DNA of 64,000 nt from Desulfobacterales bacterium. Its GTDB lineage: Bacteria; Desulfobacterota; Desulfobacteria; Desulfobacterales; SURF-7. The stretch spans positions 41,905 through 105,904 of the forward strand of contig JANQFQ010000076.1 in NCBI GenBank assembly GCA_028277765.1, in the 5' to 3' direction. Made by a program: the position numbers and the translations under genes. The notes under the pieces are model-generated. The model searched no databases. It saw only the letters and a program-made list of their open reading frames with translations, and was not told the origin of the DNA. This document shows, piece by piece, positions 42,242-51,752 of the stretch (its first letter is position 1; each line of letters starts with the position of its first letter).

Positions 42242-42613
42242 ATGTCTAGAATTCTCATCATAGATGATGAACCAGAAATCCTTGAGGCGCTGAAAGAAGT
42301 ATTTGAAAAAGAGGGATACGAAGTCGATGTTGCTTTAGACGGCAGGGAAGGGCTAATAATATATAATCAAAGACCGGCAGATGTTGTTATCCTTGATATT
42401 ATTATGCCCGATAAAGACGGTTTTGAAACAATAAATGAATTAAAAGAAAAATTTTCTGATGTTAACATCATCGCCATCTCAGGTGGCGGTGCTATTACAG
42501 CTGAGAAGTATTTAGAAATTATTAAGCATTATGGCGTAAAATATACATTTCGAAAACCTATCGGAAAAGAAAAGCTTATAGAGGCAGTAAAAGAAATATT
42601 AGGGGAAAAATAA
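42242..42613 (+). CDS. Single-domain response regulator (CheY-like), copy 2
   Basis: 123 aa. Same residues as copy 1: IDDEPE, VILDIIMPDKDG, IAISGGG, FRKPIGKEKL. Long blocks of DNA are identical to copy 1 (for example around 42429-42480 versus 41813-41864), with most changes at the C-terminal third, so the pair is young or under conversion. Unlike copy 1 it has a strong AAGGAGAAAATATC site. Confidence 0.92.
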   Translation: MSRILIIDDEPEILEALKEVFEKEGYEVDVALDGREGLIIYNQRPADVVILDIIMPDKDGFETINELKEKFSDVNIIAISGGGAITAEKYLEIIKHYGVKYTFRKPIGKEKLIEAVKEILGEK

Positions 42614-42679
42614 TTTCTTTGGCAGATTTAAAGTTTGAATTTATTTTCAATCACGATTTTTTTTCATTTAAATCCAATC

Positions 42680-43120
42680 TCAGAAAGTATACATAACCTG
42701 TTCTGATCCCCATTTGACTCCGCAATGGGGACAGCGATCTCCAGCTCTTGAAGAGCCTGGGACACTTTTTCCGCAACCGCCACAGCTTTTTGATGTCATG
42801 GTTATGGTGGTGTCATAGGTAATATTTTCAGGTGTAAAAGCGAATTTTTTTCCATTATGATCCAGAATGTCCTGGGGTTCTAGATATCCTGTTCTAACCA
42901 AATCATCCAGACTTGGAGCGCTGTGCCCTCTTTCCACTAAAAACATCTGAGTGGCCGATTCAATAATCTTCAATTTAACCTTGTCCTGTTGTGTCAGCGC
43001 GTTTTCTCTTATAGAGGATATGATCGCCATTTCCTCATCTGAGTTATGAGTCATAAAAAGAGCAATAAACAAAAAGGCAATCAATGCTCCTGCTAAATAG
43101 GTAAAGGTCTTCTTTGACAT
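42680..43120 (-). CDS. Small membrane-anchored protein with C-terminal zinc ribbon
   Basis: 146 aa. One N-terminal membrane helix (about 7-23), a helical stretch KVKLKIIESATQMFLVERGH and SLDDLVRTGYLEPQDILDHN resembling the body of type II secretion pseudopilins, then a four-Cys zinc ribbon CGGCGKSVPGSSRAGDRCPH followed by CG. The combination is not one I can name. It sits next to tRNA-Thr on the same strand. Function unknown. Confidence 0.7.
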   Translation of the reverse strand: MSKKTFTYLAGALIAFLFIALFMTHNSDEEMAIISSIRENALTQQDKVKLKIIESATQMFLVERGHSAPSLDDLVRTGYLEPQDILDHNGKKFAFTPENITYDTTITMTSKSCGGCGKSVPGSSRAGDRCPHCGVKWGSEQVMYTF

Positions 43121-43148
43121 GATTCTGTTAGTGTCTTTTAAACATTTA

Positions 43149-43224
43149 TGGAGCCGACGAGCGGAATTGAACCGCTGACCTGCTGATTACGAATCAGCTG
43201 CTCTACCATCTGAGCTACGTCGGC
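43149..43224 (-). tRNA. tRNA-Thr (anticodon CGT)
   Basis: 76 nt with all arms: acceptor GCCGACG paired to CGTCGGC, discriminator T and an encoded CCA at 43149-43151; D arm AGCTC/GAGC; anticodon stem GCTGA/TCAGC with loop TTCGTAA giving anticodon CGT (43189-43191), reading ACG; T arm with GGTTCAATTCC. Lies alone between the zinc-ribbon gene and mfd. Confidence 0.97.
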
Positions 43225-43379
43225 TGAATGTTTATGTTAATATCACGGGGCTTTTCCGGGGGTCAAGAGAAGAATAACATCCTGCTAAAATTCTGTTTTT
43301 TCTCTGAGTGCTCTGTGAGCTCTGTGAGAGCAATTTTTTTTATGGTAAACCGTCAGAAAAGAATGTATTAAAAAATGTT

Positions 43380-46300
43380 ATGACAAACACACTTGAAAAT
43401 CCAGCCATAACTTTTTTAAAAGAAAGTTTCAGTGAGGGCCGCAGCATACCTGAATTTTCAGGGATGGTTGGAGCTGAAAGGGCTTTTTTTGTTTCTAAAA
43501 TACACGATATGCTCCAAAGGCCTATACTTGTTGTAACCCCTGATATAAAACAGGCTGAAAAATTTATTAAAGATCTTCGGTTTTTTTCTGGTAGACGGGA
43601 AAAGCCCATATTGTTTTTCCCGCCATACAACATACAGCCGTTTAAGGCACTTTCCTACCACAGTGAAACAGCTGCAAAGCGGATCAGCATACTTTTTCAG
43701 CTCATTAGCGGCGGTGTACCACCGGTGGTTGTGACCACTGTGAGTGCGATGCTCCAGAAACTGGTGCCGAAGAAAGAGATCCGTGATTTTGCCGAGCTTG
43801 TGATGTTAGGCGAGGAGCTGGACAGGGACAATCTCATAAAAAAAATGATTTCAGGTGGCTATGTAAGATCATCCTTTGTTGAAGAACCAGGAGATTTCAG
43901 TGTCCGGGGCGGCATTGTTGATGTTTTTTCTCCGAACTATCCAGACCCTATAAGGATAGAACTGTTTGGGGAAACGGTCGATGCATTAAGGTTTTTCTCA
44001 GCTGTCACCCAAAGGAAAACAGAGGATATAAGAGAGGCAGTTATCCTGCCTGCCCGGGAAGTGATTTTAAAAAAGGAAAACCTGCTGGATCTTATCGGTA
44101 GGGTTAGAAAGCAGGCTGAAACCCTTGTGATGCATGAAGAAAATGTCGGAAATTTTATTGAAAAGTTAAAGACCGAGGGGCTTTTTCCCGGCATAGAGAG
44201 CCTTCTACCTCTTATATACCCTGAACCTGACACCCTTTTTGACTATCTGCCGGACAACACCTGTTATGTGCTTTCCGAACCAGGTGAACTTAAAGAAGCA
44301 GCAGAAGAGACATATCAGCAGGGAGAGAAAAGTTTTCTTGCCGCCTGCGGAGAAAACAGGTTTTGCGTTGAGCCTGACAGCCTCTATATCAGCATGGATA
44401 TGGTAATCGGTTTTATGCTACAAAAACCGCACTTGAAGCTAACAACGCTTCCTGTGTCTGGAATTTTGAGTGGATCAAGCCAGTTTCATGTAAATGTAAA
44501 AGATAACACAGATGTCAGCCATGAGCTTTTAAACCCCGCAGCAGAGGAAAATATCCTTCAGCCGCTTGCGGACTGGATAATGAAAAGGAAAAAAGAAAAC
44601 TGTGTCACAGTGGTAACGTGCGGCACAGGGCCTCAGGCAGATAGAATAGCTTCTCTTATGGAGCCATATGACATACGGTTGCGGCTTTCAGATAATTTTC
44701 CTGATATCATGAGGAACAGGGGGCTTGTTTACGTGTGCATTGGCCATGTGTCATCAGGATTTTCATGGCCGGAAGCAAGCCTCGCGGTGATCACTGAAGA
44801 TGAAATATTCGGGCAGAAACGGAGAAGGAAAAAGGTCAGCAGACAAAAGGCTGTGGCAGAGCTACTCGGGGTGGAAGACCTGAAAAAAGGTGATCTTCTT
44901 GTTCATGAGGAGCATGGTATTGGTCAGTATCAGGGACTGGAAAAGCTGGATATTGAAGGTATTTCAAATGATTTTATCCTGATAACATATAAAGATGATG
45001 ACCGTCTCTACTTGCCGGTTGACCGGATGAATGTAGTGAAAAAGTATATTGGTATCGAAGGGATGGCCCCTGTGCTTGATAAAATGGGGGGCAAGACATG
45101 GGACCGCGTCAAGAAGAAAGCCAAAAAAGAGGTTGAAAAGATCGCCAAAGAACTTCTCGGGTTGTATGCTGCGCGTAAGGTGAACAATGGGCATGCATTT
45201 GGAAAAGCAGACCGGTATTTCAGGGATTTTGAGGCGGGTTTCCAGTATGAAGAGACCCCTGACCAGTATAACGCTATTGATGATGTGCTTGATGATATGG
45301 AAAAACCAATACCAATGGACCGGCTTGTTTGCGGGGATGTGGGGTATGGGAAAACAGAGGTCGCCCTCAGGGCGTCATTCAAGGCGGTAAGCGATAGCAA
45401 GCAGGTTGCTGTGCTGGTACCGACAACCATACTCGCGGAACAGCACTTTCGTACGTTTTTAGACCGTTTTGAACGGTATCCTGTTAATGTGGCCTGCATG
45501 AACAGGTTCCGTTCGAGAAAAGAACAGCGCATGATCAGGGAAGACCTTAAAAACGGGAAAACAGATATTGTTATCGGCACGCACAGGCTTATCCAGAAAG
45601 ATATTTTTTTTAAAGATCTCGGGCTTGTAATACTGGATGAAGAACAGCGTTTCGGTGTTAAGCAGAAGGAGAAGCTGAAAAAGCTGAGAAATACCGTTGA
45701 TGTCCTTGCGCTGACCGCTACACCAATTCCCAGAACACTTCATCTATCGCTCATGAGTGTTCGTGATATCAGTGTGATTTCTACACCGCCTGAAGAAAGG
45801 CATTCGATAATCACGTATATTTCAGAATTTGAAGAGAGCCTTGTGGCTGAAGCAGTGAGAAAAGAGCTTAAAAGAAATGGCCAGATATTTTTTATACATA
45901 ATAATATTAACAGTATACAAAGAATGGCCAGAAAGCTAAAGGCGCTTGTGCCGGAAGCCCGATTTGGGGTGGCGCATGGACGGCTTGATGAAAACGAGCT
46001 TGAAGACGTCATGCTCAGTTTTCTGGAAAAAGAGATTGACGTACTGGTTTGCACAACCATTGTTGAATCAGGTCTGGATATTCCTTCTGCGAATACTATT
46101 ATTGTTAACAGGGCTGACAGGTTCGGCCTTGCCCAGATCTATCAGCTACGCGGCAGAGTAGGTCGCGCTGATGAACAGGCATACGCGTATCTTTTGATTC
46201 CCCCTGAAAGCATACTCGGCAGAGACGCGCAGAAGCGGCTGAAAGTCCTGATGGAGCACAGCGATCTTGGATCAGGATTCCAGATCGCCATGAGCGACCT

Positions 46301-46883
46301 ACAGATAAGGGGCGGAGGGTCGGCCCTTGGGATTTCACAATCAGGCCATATTGCCGCTGTAGGATATGACATGTTCCTTCAACTTATGGAAAAAAGCGTG
46401 TCTGAACTGAAAGGTGAACCGGTTATTGAAGATCTTGAACCAGAGATCAATATTCCGGTTTCAGCCTATATACCGGAAAACTATATGCAGGATATTGATC
46501 AGAGGCTTTCTGCGTACCGACGCCTTGCAAAAATGTCTGAACTGAGTGAGATTGCTGATTTCAAGGATGAGATAATTGACCGGTATGGCCCCCTTCCAGG
46601 TGAGGCAGCCAGCTTGCTCCTGAAAATGATGCTCAAAGTCCTGTCAATGAAAGGAGGCGTAAAGAGACTTGACCTGAGCGGACAACACCTTTCTCTTCAG
46701 TTTTCTGAGGCACATCAGAAGAATCCTTTTGGTCTGGTTGACATGATAACAGAGGCGCCTGATCATTTCAGGTTTACCCCGGATAACATTTTAAAGGTCC
46801 GTCTAGATGAAAAGAATGCTAAAAAATCAATGGCTTTTGCCAAAAACATCTTGAAAGAAATTGCCCGGCATGTTAACGGCTAA
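43380..46883 (+). CDS. mfd: Transcription-repair coupling factor Mfd
   Basis: 1167 aa from ATG 43380. A longer frame from GTG 43308 exists, but its first codons are the dispersed phrase 'gtgctctgtgagctctgtg', so it is rejected. Domains in order: UvrB-like UvrA-binding module (FFPPYNIQPFKALSYHSETA, GDFSVRGGIVDVFSPNYPDP), RNA-polymerase-interacting CarD-like domain (LVHEEHGIGQYQGLEKLDIE), translocase with Walker A CGDVGYGKTEVALRA, DEEQRFGVKQKE, TATPIPRTLHLSLM and QLRGRVGRADEQAYAYLL, and the C-terminal TRCF domain. Removes stalled RNA polymerase and recruits UvrA. Not in an evident operon; SurA-like genes follow. Confidence 0.96.
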   Translation: MTNTLENPAITFLKESFSEGRSIPEFSGMVGAERAFFVSKIHDMLQRPILVVTPDIKQAEKFIKDLRFFSGRREKPILFFPPYNIQPFKALSYHSETAAKRISILFQLISGGVPPVVVTTVSAMLQKLVPKKEIRDFAELVMLGEELDRDNLIKKMISGGYVRSSFVEEPGDFSVRGGIVDVFSPNYPDPIRIELFGETVDALRFFSAVTQRKTEDIREAVILPAREVILKKENLLDLIGRVRKQAETLVMHEENVGNFIEKLKTEGLFPGIESLLPLIYPEPDTLFDYLPDNTCYVLSEPGELKEAAEETYQQGEKSFLAACGENRFCVEPDSLYISMDMVIGFMLQKPHLKLTTLPVSGILSGSSQFHVNVKDNTDVSHELLNPAAEENILQPLADWIMKRKKENCVTVVTCGTGPQADRIASLMEPYDIRLRLSDNFPDIMRNRGLVYVCIGHVSSGFSWPEASLAVITEDEIFGQKRRRKKVSRQKAVAELLGVEDLKKGDLLVHEEHGIGQYQGLEKLDIEGISNDFILITYKDDDRLYLPVDRMNVVKKYIGIEGMAPVLDKMGGKTWDRVKKKAKKEVEKIAKELLGLYAARKVNNGHAFGKADRYFRDFEAGFQYEETPDQYNAIDDVLDDMEKPIPMDRLVCGDVGYGKTEVALRASFKAVSDSKQVAVLVPTTILAEQHFRTFLDRFERYPVNVACMNRFRSRKEQRMIREDLKNGKTDIVIGTHRLIQKDIFFKDLGLVILDEEQRFGVKQKEKLKKLRNTVDVLALTATPIPRTLHLSLMSVRDISVISTPPEERHSIITYISEFEESLVAEAVRKELKRNGQIFFIHNNINSIQRMARKLKALVPEARFGVAHGRLDENELEDVMLSFLEKEIDVLVCTTIVESGLDIPSANTIIVNRADRFGLAQIYQLRGRVGRADEQAYAYLLIPPESILGRDAQKRLKVLMEHSDLGSGFQIAMSDLQIRGGGSALGISQSGHIAAVGYDMFLQLMEKSVSELKGEPVIEDLEPEINIPVSAYIPENYMQDIDQRLSAYRRLAKMSELSEIADFKDEIIDRYGPLPGEAASLLLKMMLKVLSMKGGVKRLDLSGQHLSLQFSEAHQKNPFGLVDMITEAPDHFRFTPDNILKVRLDEKNAKKSMAFAKNILKEIARHVNG

Positions 46884-46981
46884 AAGCAAACAATGTATTC
46901 AATTTGCCTTGGAAACCGATAAATGATGTTGTAAGATAATGCGGGTCCATGCAGCAGTATAAACGAGAGAAAAAGTGCTAT

Positions 46982-47680
46982 ATGAAAACAAAACATGTTT
47001 ACATGTCGATTTTCCTGAAGTTGACTGTTTTAATATATTTGTGTGCGCCAGGGTGTTCTGATTTAAAGAAGGTGGACGGGGATTTATATCTTATTCGAGT
47101 GGGGGATGAAGTAGTGACCGTACTTGATTACAATACAGCACTTGAAATTGCCAAGACAGCGTATCCACACAACGTGATTCAGGATCCAGAAGCGTTTAAG
47201 GATGTAAAGCTGAGACTCTTAAATCAAATGATAGAAGAGCTGATTCTTTTCGCAAAGGCACGAGAACTGAATATTGTTGTTACTGATGAAGATGTTGAGG
47301 CTGCTGTGGCGGGTATTAAAAAAGATTATCCTGAAGGCGGGTTTGAAGATGCCTTGCTTGAAAACGCTGTGTCGTATAATACATGGAAAAAAAGATTGAA
47401 AGTTAATCTGCTTATGCAGAGAGTTATTACGGAGGAACTGGAGGATAAGGTAAAAATAACGACAGAGGATATAGCTGCGTATTATCAGAAGCATTACGGG
47501 AGCAAAGCGGCAGGTGGTGAACCGATAGATGAACCTGAAAATATTACTGAAATAATAATAAAAAATTTGCGGCGGCAGAAAGCGGAAGAAGCATACAAGC
47601 CGTGGCTGAAGAAAATCCAGAAGGACTATACAATTGAAATAAACAAAGAGCTTTGGCAAAAAATATTCATTGAACAATAA
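46982..47680 (+). CDS. SurA N-terminal-domain lipoprotein
   Basis: 232 aa from ATG 46982 (MKTKHVYM), which gives a proper lipoprotein signal ending LCAPGC; an ATG 33 bases upstream adds a basic leader and is less likely. The helical SurA_N pattern follows: VVTVLDYNTALEIAK, LLNQMIEELILFAKARELNI, VTDEDVEAAVAGIKKDYP, TWKKRLKVNLLMQRVI and ITTEDIAAYYQKHYG. There is no PpiC parvulin domain, so it is a chaperone-only form. Its stop and a possible start of the next gene overlap (TAATG). A second SurA-like protein with PpiC follows. Confidence 0.82.
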   Translation: MKTKHVYMSIFLKLTVLIYLCAPGCSDLKKVDGDLYLIRVGDEVVTVLDYNTALEIAKTAYPHNVIQDPEAFKDVKLRLLNQMIEELILFAKARELNIVVTDEDVEAAVAGIKKDYPEGGFEDALLENAVSYNTWKKRLKVNLLMQRVITEELEDKVKITTEDIAAYYQKHYGSKAAGGEPIDEPENITEIIIKNLRRQKAEEAYKPWLKKIQKDYTIEINKELWQKIFIEQ

Positions 47681-47712
47681 TGCTGAACCTGAAAAGCACA
47701 AGAAATATAGTT

Positions 47713-48720
47713 ATGAAAAAAGAAAAAAGTAATAAACGGTTTAAAGATGTTAGAACCTGGGGATTTTCAGTGGTTTTTTTCCTGACACTGCTATTTTTAT
47801 CTCCGTTAGCTAAAGGGACTGAGGTGGTTGACAGGATTGTCGCTATCGTAAATGAAGATATTATTACGCTTTCAGAATTGAAAGAGATCCTCAAACCTTA
47901 TGAAGAGAAGATTTTTTCTCTAGAATATCCTGAGGAACAGGAGAAAAAACTGCTTTTCAAGGTAAGGGAGGAGAAGCTGAATCTAATGATCGAGCAGAGA
48001 CTTGCCGACCAAGAGATCAAAAAAATGGACATCACTGTTGGTGAGGCTGAAATTGACGGCACAATAGAAAGAATAAAAAAAGCAAATTTTTTAACAGATG
48101 AGACCATGAGAGAAGCGCTGGCCAGAGAAGGCTCCAGCTATGAGAAACTCCGGGAGCAGATTAAAGAACAGATTCTCAGGACAAGGCTTGTCCATTACAA
48201 GATTAAATCAAAAATAGTTATCACAGAAGAAGACATGAAAGCGTATTATGATAAAAAAAGTGATACATATGGTGGAGCGATTAATTATTACCTAAAGAAT
48301 ATATACATGTCAGTATCTTCTTCAGACATCGAAGCCAAGAAAAAGACCCTGAGAAAAATGAAAAAGGTTCTTAAGGAGCTAAAAAAGGGACGTCCTTTTG
48401 AGGATGCGGCCAGGGAGTACTCAGAATCACCATATGCCCATAAAGGGGGAGATCTTGGCCGTTTTGAGCTTAAAGAACTTGCGCCGCAGATAAGGAAAGC
48501 TGTCCAGGATTTAAAACCAGGCGAACACACACAGGTTATTGATACTGAACAGGGATATCAGATTTTTCTTGTCAAGGATATTTCAAGGGCCGGGGGTGTA
48601 TCTTTTGAGTCGGTTGCAGCTGAAATTGAGGAAAAACTATACAATGACATCGTTGATGAAAAATATTCTGAATGGATTAGGGATCTCCGAAAGAATTCTC
48701 ATATTAAGATAATCAACTAA
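47713..48720 (+). CDS. surA: SurA-like periplasmic chaperone with one PpiC domain
   Basis: 335 aa from ATG 47713; ATG 47680, overlapping the previous stop, is the alternative. Signal peptide with core WGFSVVFFLTLLFLSPLAKG. SurA_N domain (VDRIVAIVNEDIITLSELKE, LNLMIEQRLADQEIKKMDIT, ILRTRLVHYKIKSKI), then one parvulin-type prolyl isomerase domain: KELKKGRPFEDAAREYSESP, HKGGDLGRFELKELAPQI and LKPGEHTQVIDTEQGYQIFL. Guides outer-membrane proteins through the periplasm to BAM. E. coli SurA has two PpiC domains; one is usual in this phylum. Confidence 0.88.
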   Translation: MKKEKSNKRFKDVRTWGFSVVFFLTLLFLSPLAKGTEVVDRIVAIVNEDIITLSELKEILKPYEEKIFSLEYPEEQEKKLLFKVREEKLNLMIEQRLADQEIKKMDITVGEAEIDGTIERIKKANFLTDETMREALAREGSSYEKLREQIKEQILRTRLVHYKIKSKIVITEEDMKAYYDKKSDTYGGAINYYLKNIYMSVSSSDIEAKKKTLRKMKKVLKELKKGRPFEDAAREYSESPYAHKGGDLGRFELKELAPQIRKAVQDLKPGEHTQVIDTEQGYQIFLVKDISRAGGVSFESVAAEIEEKLYNDIVDEKYSEWIRDLRKNSHIKIIN

Positions 48721-48759
48721 CCGCGGAAGCTTTTTAGCCGAGCAGGACAGACAGATATA

Positions 48760-49515
48760 GTGAAAATGGCTACTGAGAAGGATAACTTTTCATTTGGGAA
48801 CTATCTTAAATCTGCGAGAATTGAAAAGGGGATCAGTGTTGGGGACGTGTCAGCAACCATATGTGTAGGTACGGATATTTTATATCTGATAGAAGAGGAG
48901 GACCACGAGAACCTTCCTGAAGAAGTTTTTGTAAAAAGTTTTTTGAGGTCCTACGCTCAGGTTGTGGGTGTTAACGGTGATAGGGTCGTCCATGATTATC
49001 TTGCTGATCTCCATTCATTCAGGCAGATCGAAAAAATGGAAGCAGAACTGCTGAAAAGCAGTGAATTTTTCTGGCTCCGCCTGGCTTTTTTTTTCGGCGG
49101 GTTGTTCTGCTTAATGGCAATATCTGTTTTAGTGCTCAGCCCGGCATCAGGTCCGGAGAGTCTGCACAACAAGCCTGTTTCACAGACAGAAAACCTGGAA
49201 ATTACAGAAGATGAAAAAAGACCAATAGCTGGCAGAGGGATTAAGGAAAAAACTGATAACCGGCGTATAGAAAGTACTTTAGACAACTTAACCCTGAAAG
49301 TGACGACACTTGAAGAGACATGGATAACCATTACCGTTGATAATCAGGATCCAAAAGAATATATTCTTAATCCTGAAGACAGGATAGAGTTGTCCACGAC
49401 ATCTGGATTTTTAATCCGCATAGGGAACACCAGGGGAATCCGGATCATGGTTAATGGTGAGCCGTTTAATCTTCCTGTTAACAATGAAGGACCTTTGACC
49501 GTCAGGATACCTTAG
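48760..49515 (+). CDS. RodZ-like helix-turn-helix membrane protein (DUF4115)
   Basis: 251 aa, start GTG 48760 or ATG 48766. Residues about 12-80 are a Cro-like HTH: YLKSARIEKGISVGDVSATI, YLIEEEDHENLPEEVFVKSF, LRSYAQVVGVNGDRVV. One membrane helix at about 108-126, a polar linker, and a beta-rich DUF4115 periplasmic domain (VTTLEETWITITVDNQDPKE, GFLIRIGNTRGIRIMVNGEP). RodZ links MreB to the elongation machinery; no mre gene is in the window. Stands between surA and mgtE. Confidence 0.85.
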   Translation: MKMATEKDNFSFGNYLKSARIEKGISVGDVSATICVGTDILYLIEEEDHENLPEEVFVKSFLRSYAQVVGVNGDRVVHDYLADLHSFRQIEKMEAELLKSSEFFWLRLAFFFGGLFCLMAISVLVLSPASGPESLHNKPVSQTENLEITEDEKRPIAGRGIKEKTDNRRIESTLDNLTLKVTTLEETWITITVDNQDPKEYILNPEDRIELSTTSGFLIRIGNTRGIRIMVNGEPFNLPVNNEGPLTVRIP

Positions 49516-49604
49516 GCCGAGTATTTTATGAGACATCAGGGATAGAACAAGTGTAAAGGGAATTAATAATAACATGACCGGCAAAAAGAAAAAGGTTAAC
49601 TATC

Positions 49605-50957
49605 ATGCAATCTGATCGAGGGAGAGTTTTGCTGGACAGTATTAAGCGGCTGCTCAGGAGGGGGAGCACTTCTCATCTGCGCAAAATTGTGAATAAAACG
49701 CACGCGGCAGACCTTTCCGTTATTTTCCGTGCCCTTACGCTCAGCAACCAGAGAAAACTTTTTAGTCTGATTTTAGATATTGAACACAAGGGCACCCTCT
49801 TAGGTGAGCTTGATGAAGACACCTCCCAGCAGTTTATTGAAGGGATGAGCCTGGAAGAAATCGTTGAGGTTCTGGAAGTAATGCCGAATGATGATGTGGC
49901 TGATATTCTAGGACGGCTTCCCCAGGAAAAATCAGACGCGATTCTCGAAAGAATGGAACAAGAGGATTCTGAAGAAGTTGAAGGGCTGCTCAGTTATGAT
50001 GATGATACTGCAGGCGGTATCATGGTGCCTGATTTTATCGCGCTTAAAGAGAATGTGAGTGCCGGGGAAGCGATTAAATCTCTTCAAAAAGAGCATCAGG
50101 ATGTTGAGATGCCTTTTTATCTCTATGTGGTGGATGACCATGAAAGACTCGTTGGGGTCAGTTCTCTCAGACAGCTTGTCGTTGTTCAGCCGGAAACTCC
50201 CCTTAAACAATTTATGACAACTGATGTGTTTTCAGTACAGACAAGTATGGACCAGGAAGAGGTTGCGAAGATTGTGGCGCGATATGATATCCTGGCGGTT
50301 CCGGTTGTGGATGATACAAACAGGCTGGTCGGTATTGTCACAGTCGATGACGTCATCGATATTTTCAGGCAGGAAGCAACCGAGGACATTCTGAAAATGG
50401 CGGGTGTGGGTGAAGAATTTGTAGAAACGAAATCGGTTATGAGGAGTACGCGGATCCGGTTCCCATGGCTTTTTGCAAGCTGCTTCGGGGGCATCATCGC
50501 TTTTTTTATTATAGGCGGTTTTGAGGAGAGCTTAAAAAAGTTCACCTTTCTTGCTGCGTTTATCCCGGTTATCATGGGAATGGGTGGTAACATCGGCACA
50601 CAGTCTTCGACCATTGTGGTAAGGGGGCTTGCAACCGGAAGGCTTCATGTAAGGGATTTGGGACAGGTTGTCTTTAAAGAGCTTCTTATTGGTTTAATTC
50701 TTGGTGTCATTTACGGGATCCTGATTGGCACAGTGGCACATCTCCAGTACAGCATACATGCCCTGGCCATATCTGTCAGTCTTGCTGTGATATCGTCTAT
50801 GTCGGTGGCCGCGCTTGTAGGGTCATTAGTCCCTATGATTTTTGCCAAAATAAACATAGATCCAGCAGTAGCTACAGGGCCGTTTGTAACCACGGCAATC
50901 GATATTATCAGTGTGTTTTTCTATTTTCAGATTGCCACTATCCTTCTTGGTATTTAA
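49605..50957 (+). CDS. mgtE: Magnesium transporter MgtE
   Basis: 450 aa. N-terminal helical Mg-sensing domain (SLEEIVEVLEVMPNDDVADI, GRLPQEKSDAILERM), two CBS domains (GGIMVPDFIALKENVSAGEA; MTTDVFSVQTSMDQEEVAKI, VGIVTVDDVIDIF), then five membrane helices with MGGNIGTQSSTIVVRGLATG and DPAVATGPFVTTAIDIISVF, where the Asp of the last motif lines the Mg pore. Inner-membrane Mg2+ channel that closes at high internal Mg2+. No M-box leader was seen in the 89 bases upstream. Confidence 0.95.
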   Translation: MQSDRGRVLLDSIKRLLRRGSTSHLRKIVNKTHAADLSVIFRALTLSNQRKLFSLILDIEHKGTLLGELDEDTSQQFIEGMSLEEIVEVLEVMPNDDVADILGRLPQEKSDAILERMEQEDSEEVEGLLSYDDDTAGGIMVPDFIALKENVSAGEAIKSLQKEHQDVEMPFYLYVVDDHERLVGVSSLRQLVVVQPETPLKQFMTTDVFSVQTSMDQEEVAKIVARYDILAVPVVDDTNRLVGIVTVDDVIDIFRQEATEDILKMAGVGEEFVETKSVMRSTRIRFPWLFASCFGGIIAFFIIGGFEESLKKFTFLAAFIPVIMGMGGNIGTQSSTIVVRGLATGRLHVRDLGQVVFKELLIGLILGVIYGILIGTVAHLQYSIHALAISVSLAVISSMSVAALVGSLVPMIFAKINIDPAVATGPFVTTAIDIISVFFYFQIATILLGI

Positions 50958-50987
50958 AACTTCTTTATGATAAATCCAGGCTAATAG

Positions 50988-51752
50988 ATGTCTAGTTTAT
51001 CCACCCAGGCCATCCTGCTCCGAAGAATTGATCACAGTGATTTTGATATTATCATCACGTTTTTTACAAGGGACAGGGGCAAGATTCCTGTGATAGCAAA
51101 GGCAGCAAAAAAAAGTGTTAAACGGTTCTCTGGGATTCTTGAACTCTTTTCAGTTTTACATATCGTATACACTACAGGCCGTAATAAGGGACTTCCTGTA
51201 CTCCAGGAAGCGGACATAGAGAAACCTTTTGCGGGGATAAGGACTGATATAAAAAAAACAGCATATGCAAGTTACTGGGCGGAGCTAATTTACCTCTGGG
51301 CTGAAGAAGGGAAACAGCTGTCAGACCTTTACTATTTGCTTTATCATGTTTTGGAAGGGTTGGATTTAAACCGGATACCTGATGAGGAATTGAGTGTATT
51401 CTTCCAGGTAAGGTTCCTGGCAAAGGCGGGTCTTTCACCGTATCTGTCAGGATGCGGTTCTTGCGGCAAAGATATGGACAGACTGAATCAGGCCCTTTTT
51501 ATGTTTGACCTTGCAAAAGGAAGCCTGGTGTGCGAAAAATGTTTTTCAAATCATTCAGGAGGGATACGCTTGTCAAAAGGGACGGTTAAACAGCTGATCT
51601 GGGCTGGCAGCGGAGACCTGAAAAAAGCCGGCAGGGCCAGGTTTTCCAAGACCGCATTAAAGGAGAGCCAGGGGCTGCTTGAAGCATTCATCCCTTATCA
51701 TCTGGGCCGGGAACCGAAAAGCCTTATTTTTTTGAGGTCGATAAGAAAGTGA
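50988..51752 (+). CDS. recO: DNA repair protein RecO
   Basis: 254 aa. N-terminal OB fold (TQAILLRRIDHSDFDIIITF, FTRDRGKIPVIAKAAKKSVK), helical middle (ASYWAELIYLWAEEGKQLSD) and a zinc finger made by CGSCGKDM and CEKC. RecO anneals SSB-coated strands and loads RecA in the RecFOR pathway. It overlaps the GHMP kinase gene by four bases (GTGA), beginning a tight run recO-GHMP kinase-glyQ-glyS. Confidence 0.92.
   Translation: MSSLSTQAILLRRIDHSDFDIIITFFTRDRGKIPVIAKAAKKSVKRFSGILELFSVLHIVYTTGRNKGLPVLQEADIEKPFAGIRTDIKKTAYASYWAELIYLWAEEGKQLSDLYYLLYHVLEGLDLNRIPDEELSVFFQVRFLAKAGLSPYLSGCGSCGKDMDRLNQALFMFDLAKGSLVCEKCFSNHSGGIRLSKGTVKQLIWAGSGDLKKAGRARFSKTALKESQGLLEAFIPYHLGREPKSLIFLRSIRK

Noticed and set aside
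43308..43379. GTG-initiated 24-codon extension of mfd
   Set aside because: The first codons are a tandem dispersed phrase with CTCTGTGAG words; orthologous Mfd proteins begin near the ATG at 43380.
45008..45580. 190-codon antisense frame inside mfd
   Set aside because: Shadow of a long, well-conserved helicase coding region; Ser/Phe-rich with no known domain.
49516..49604. Mg-sensing riboswitch ahead of mgtE
   Set aside because: The 89-base gap is too short for an M-box and shows no matching structure.
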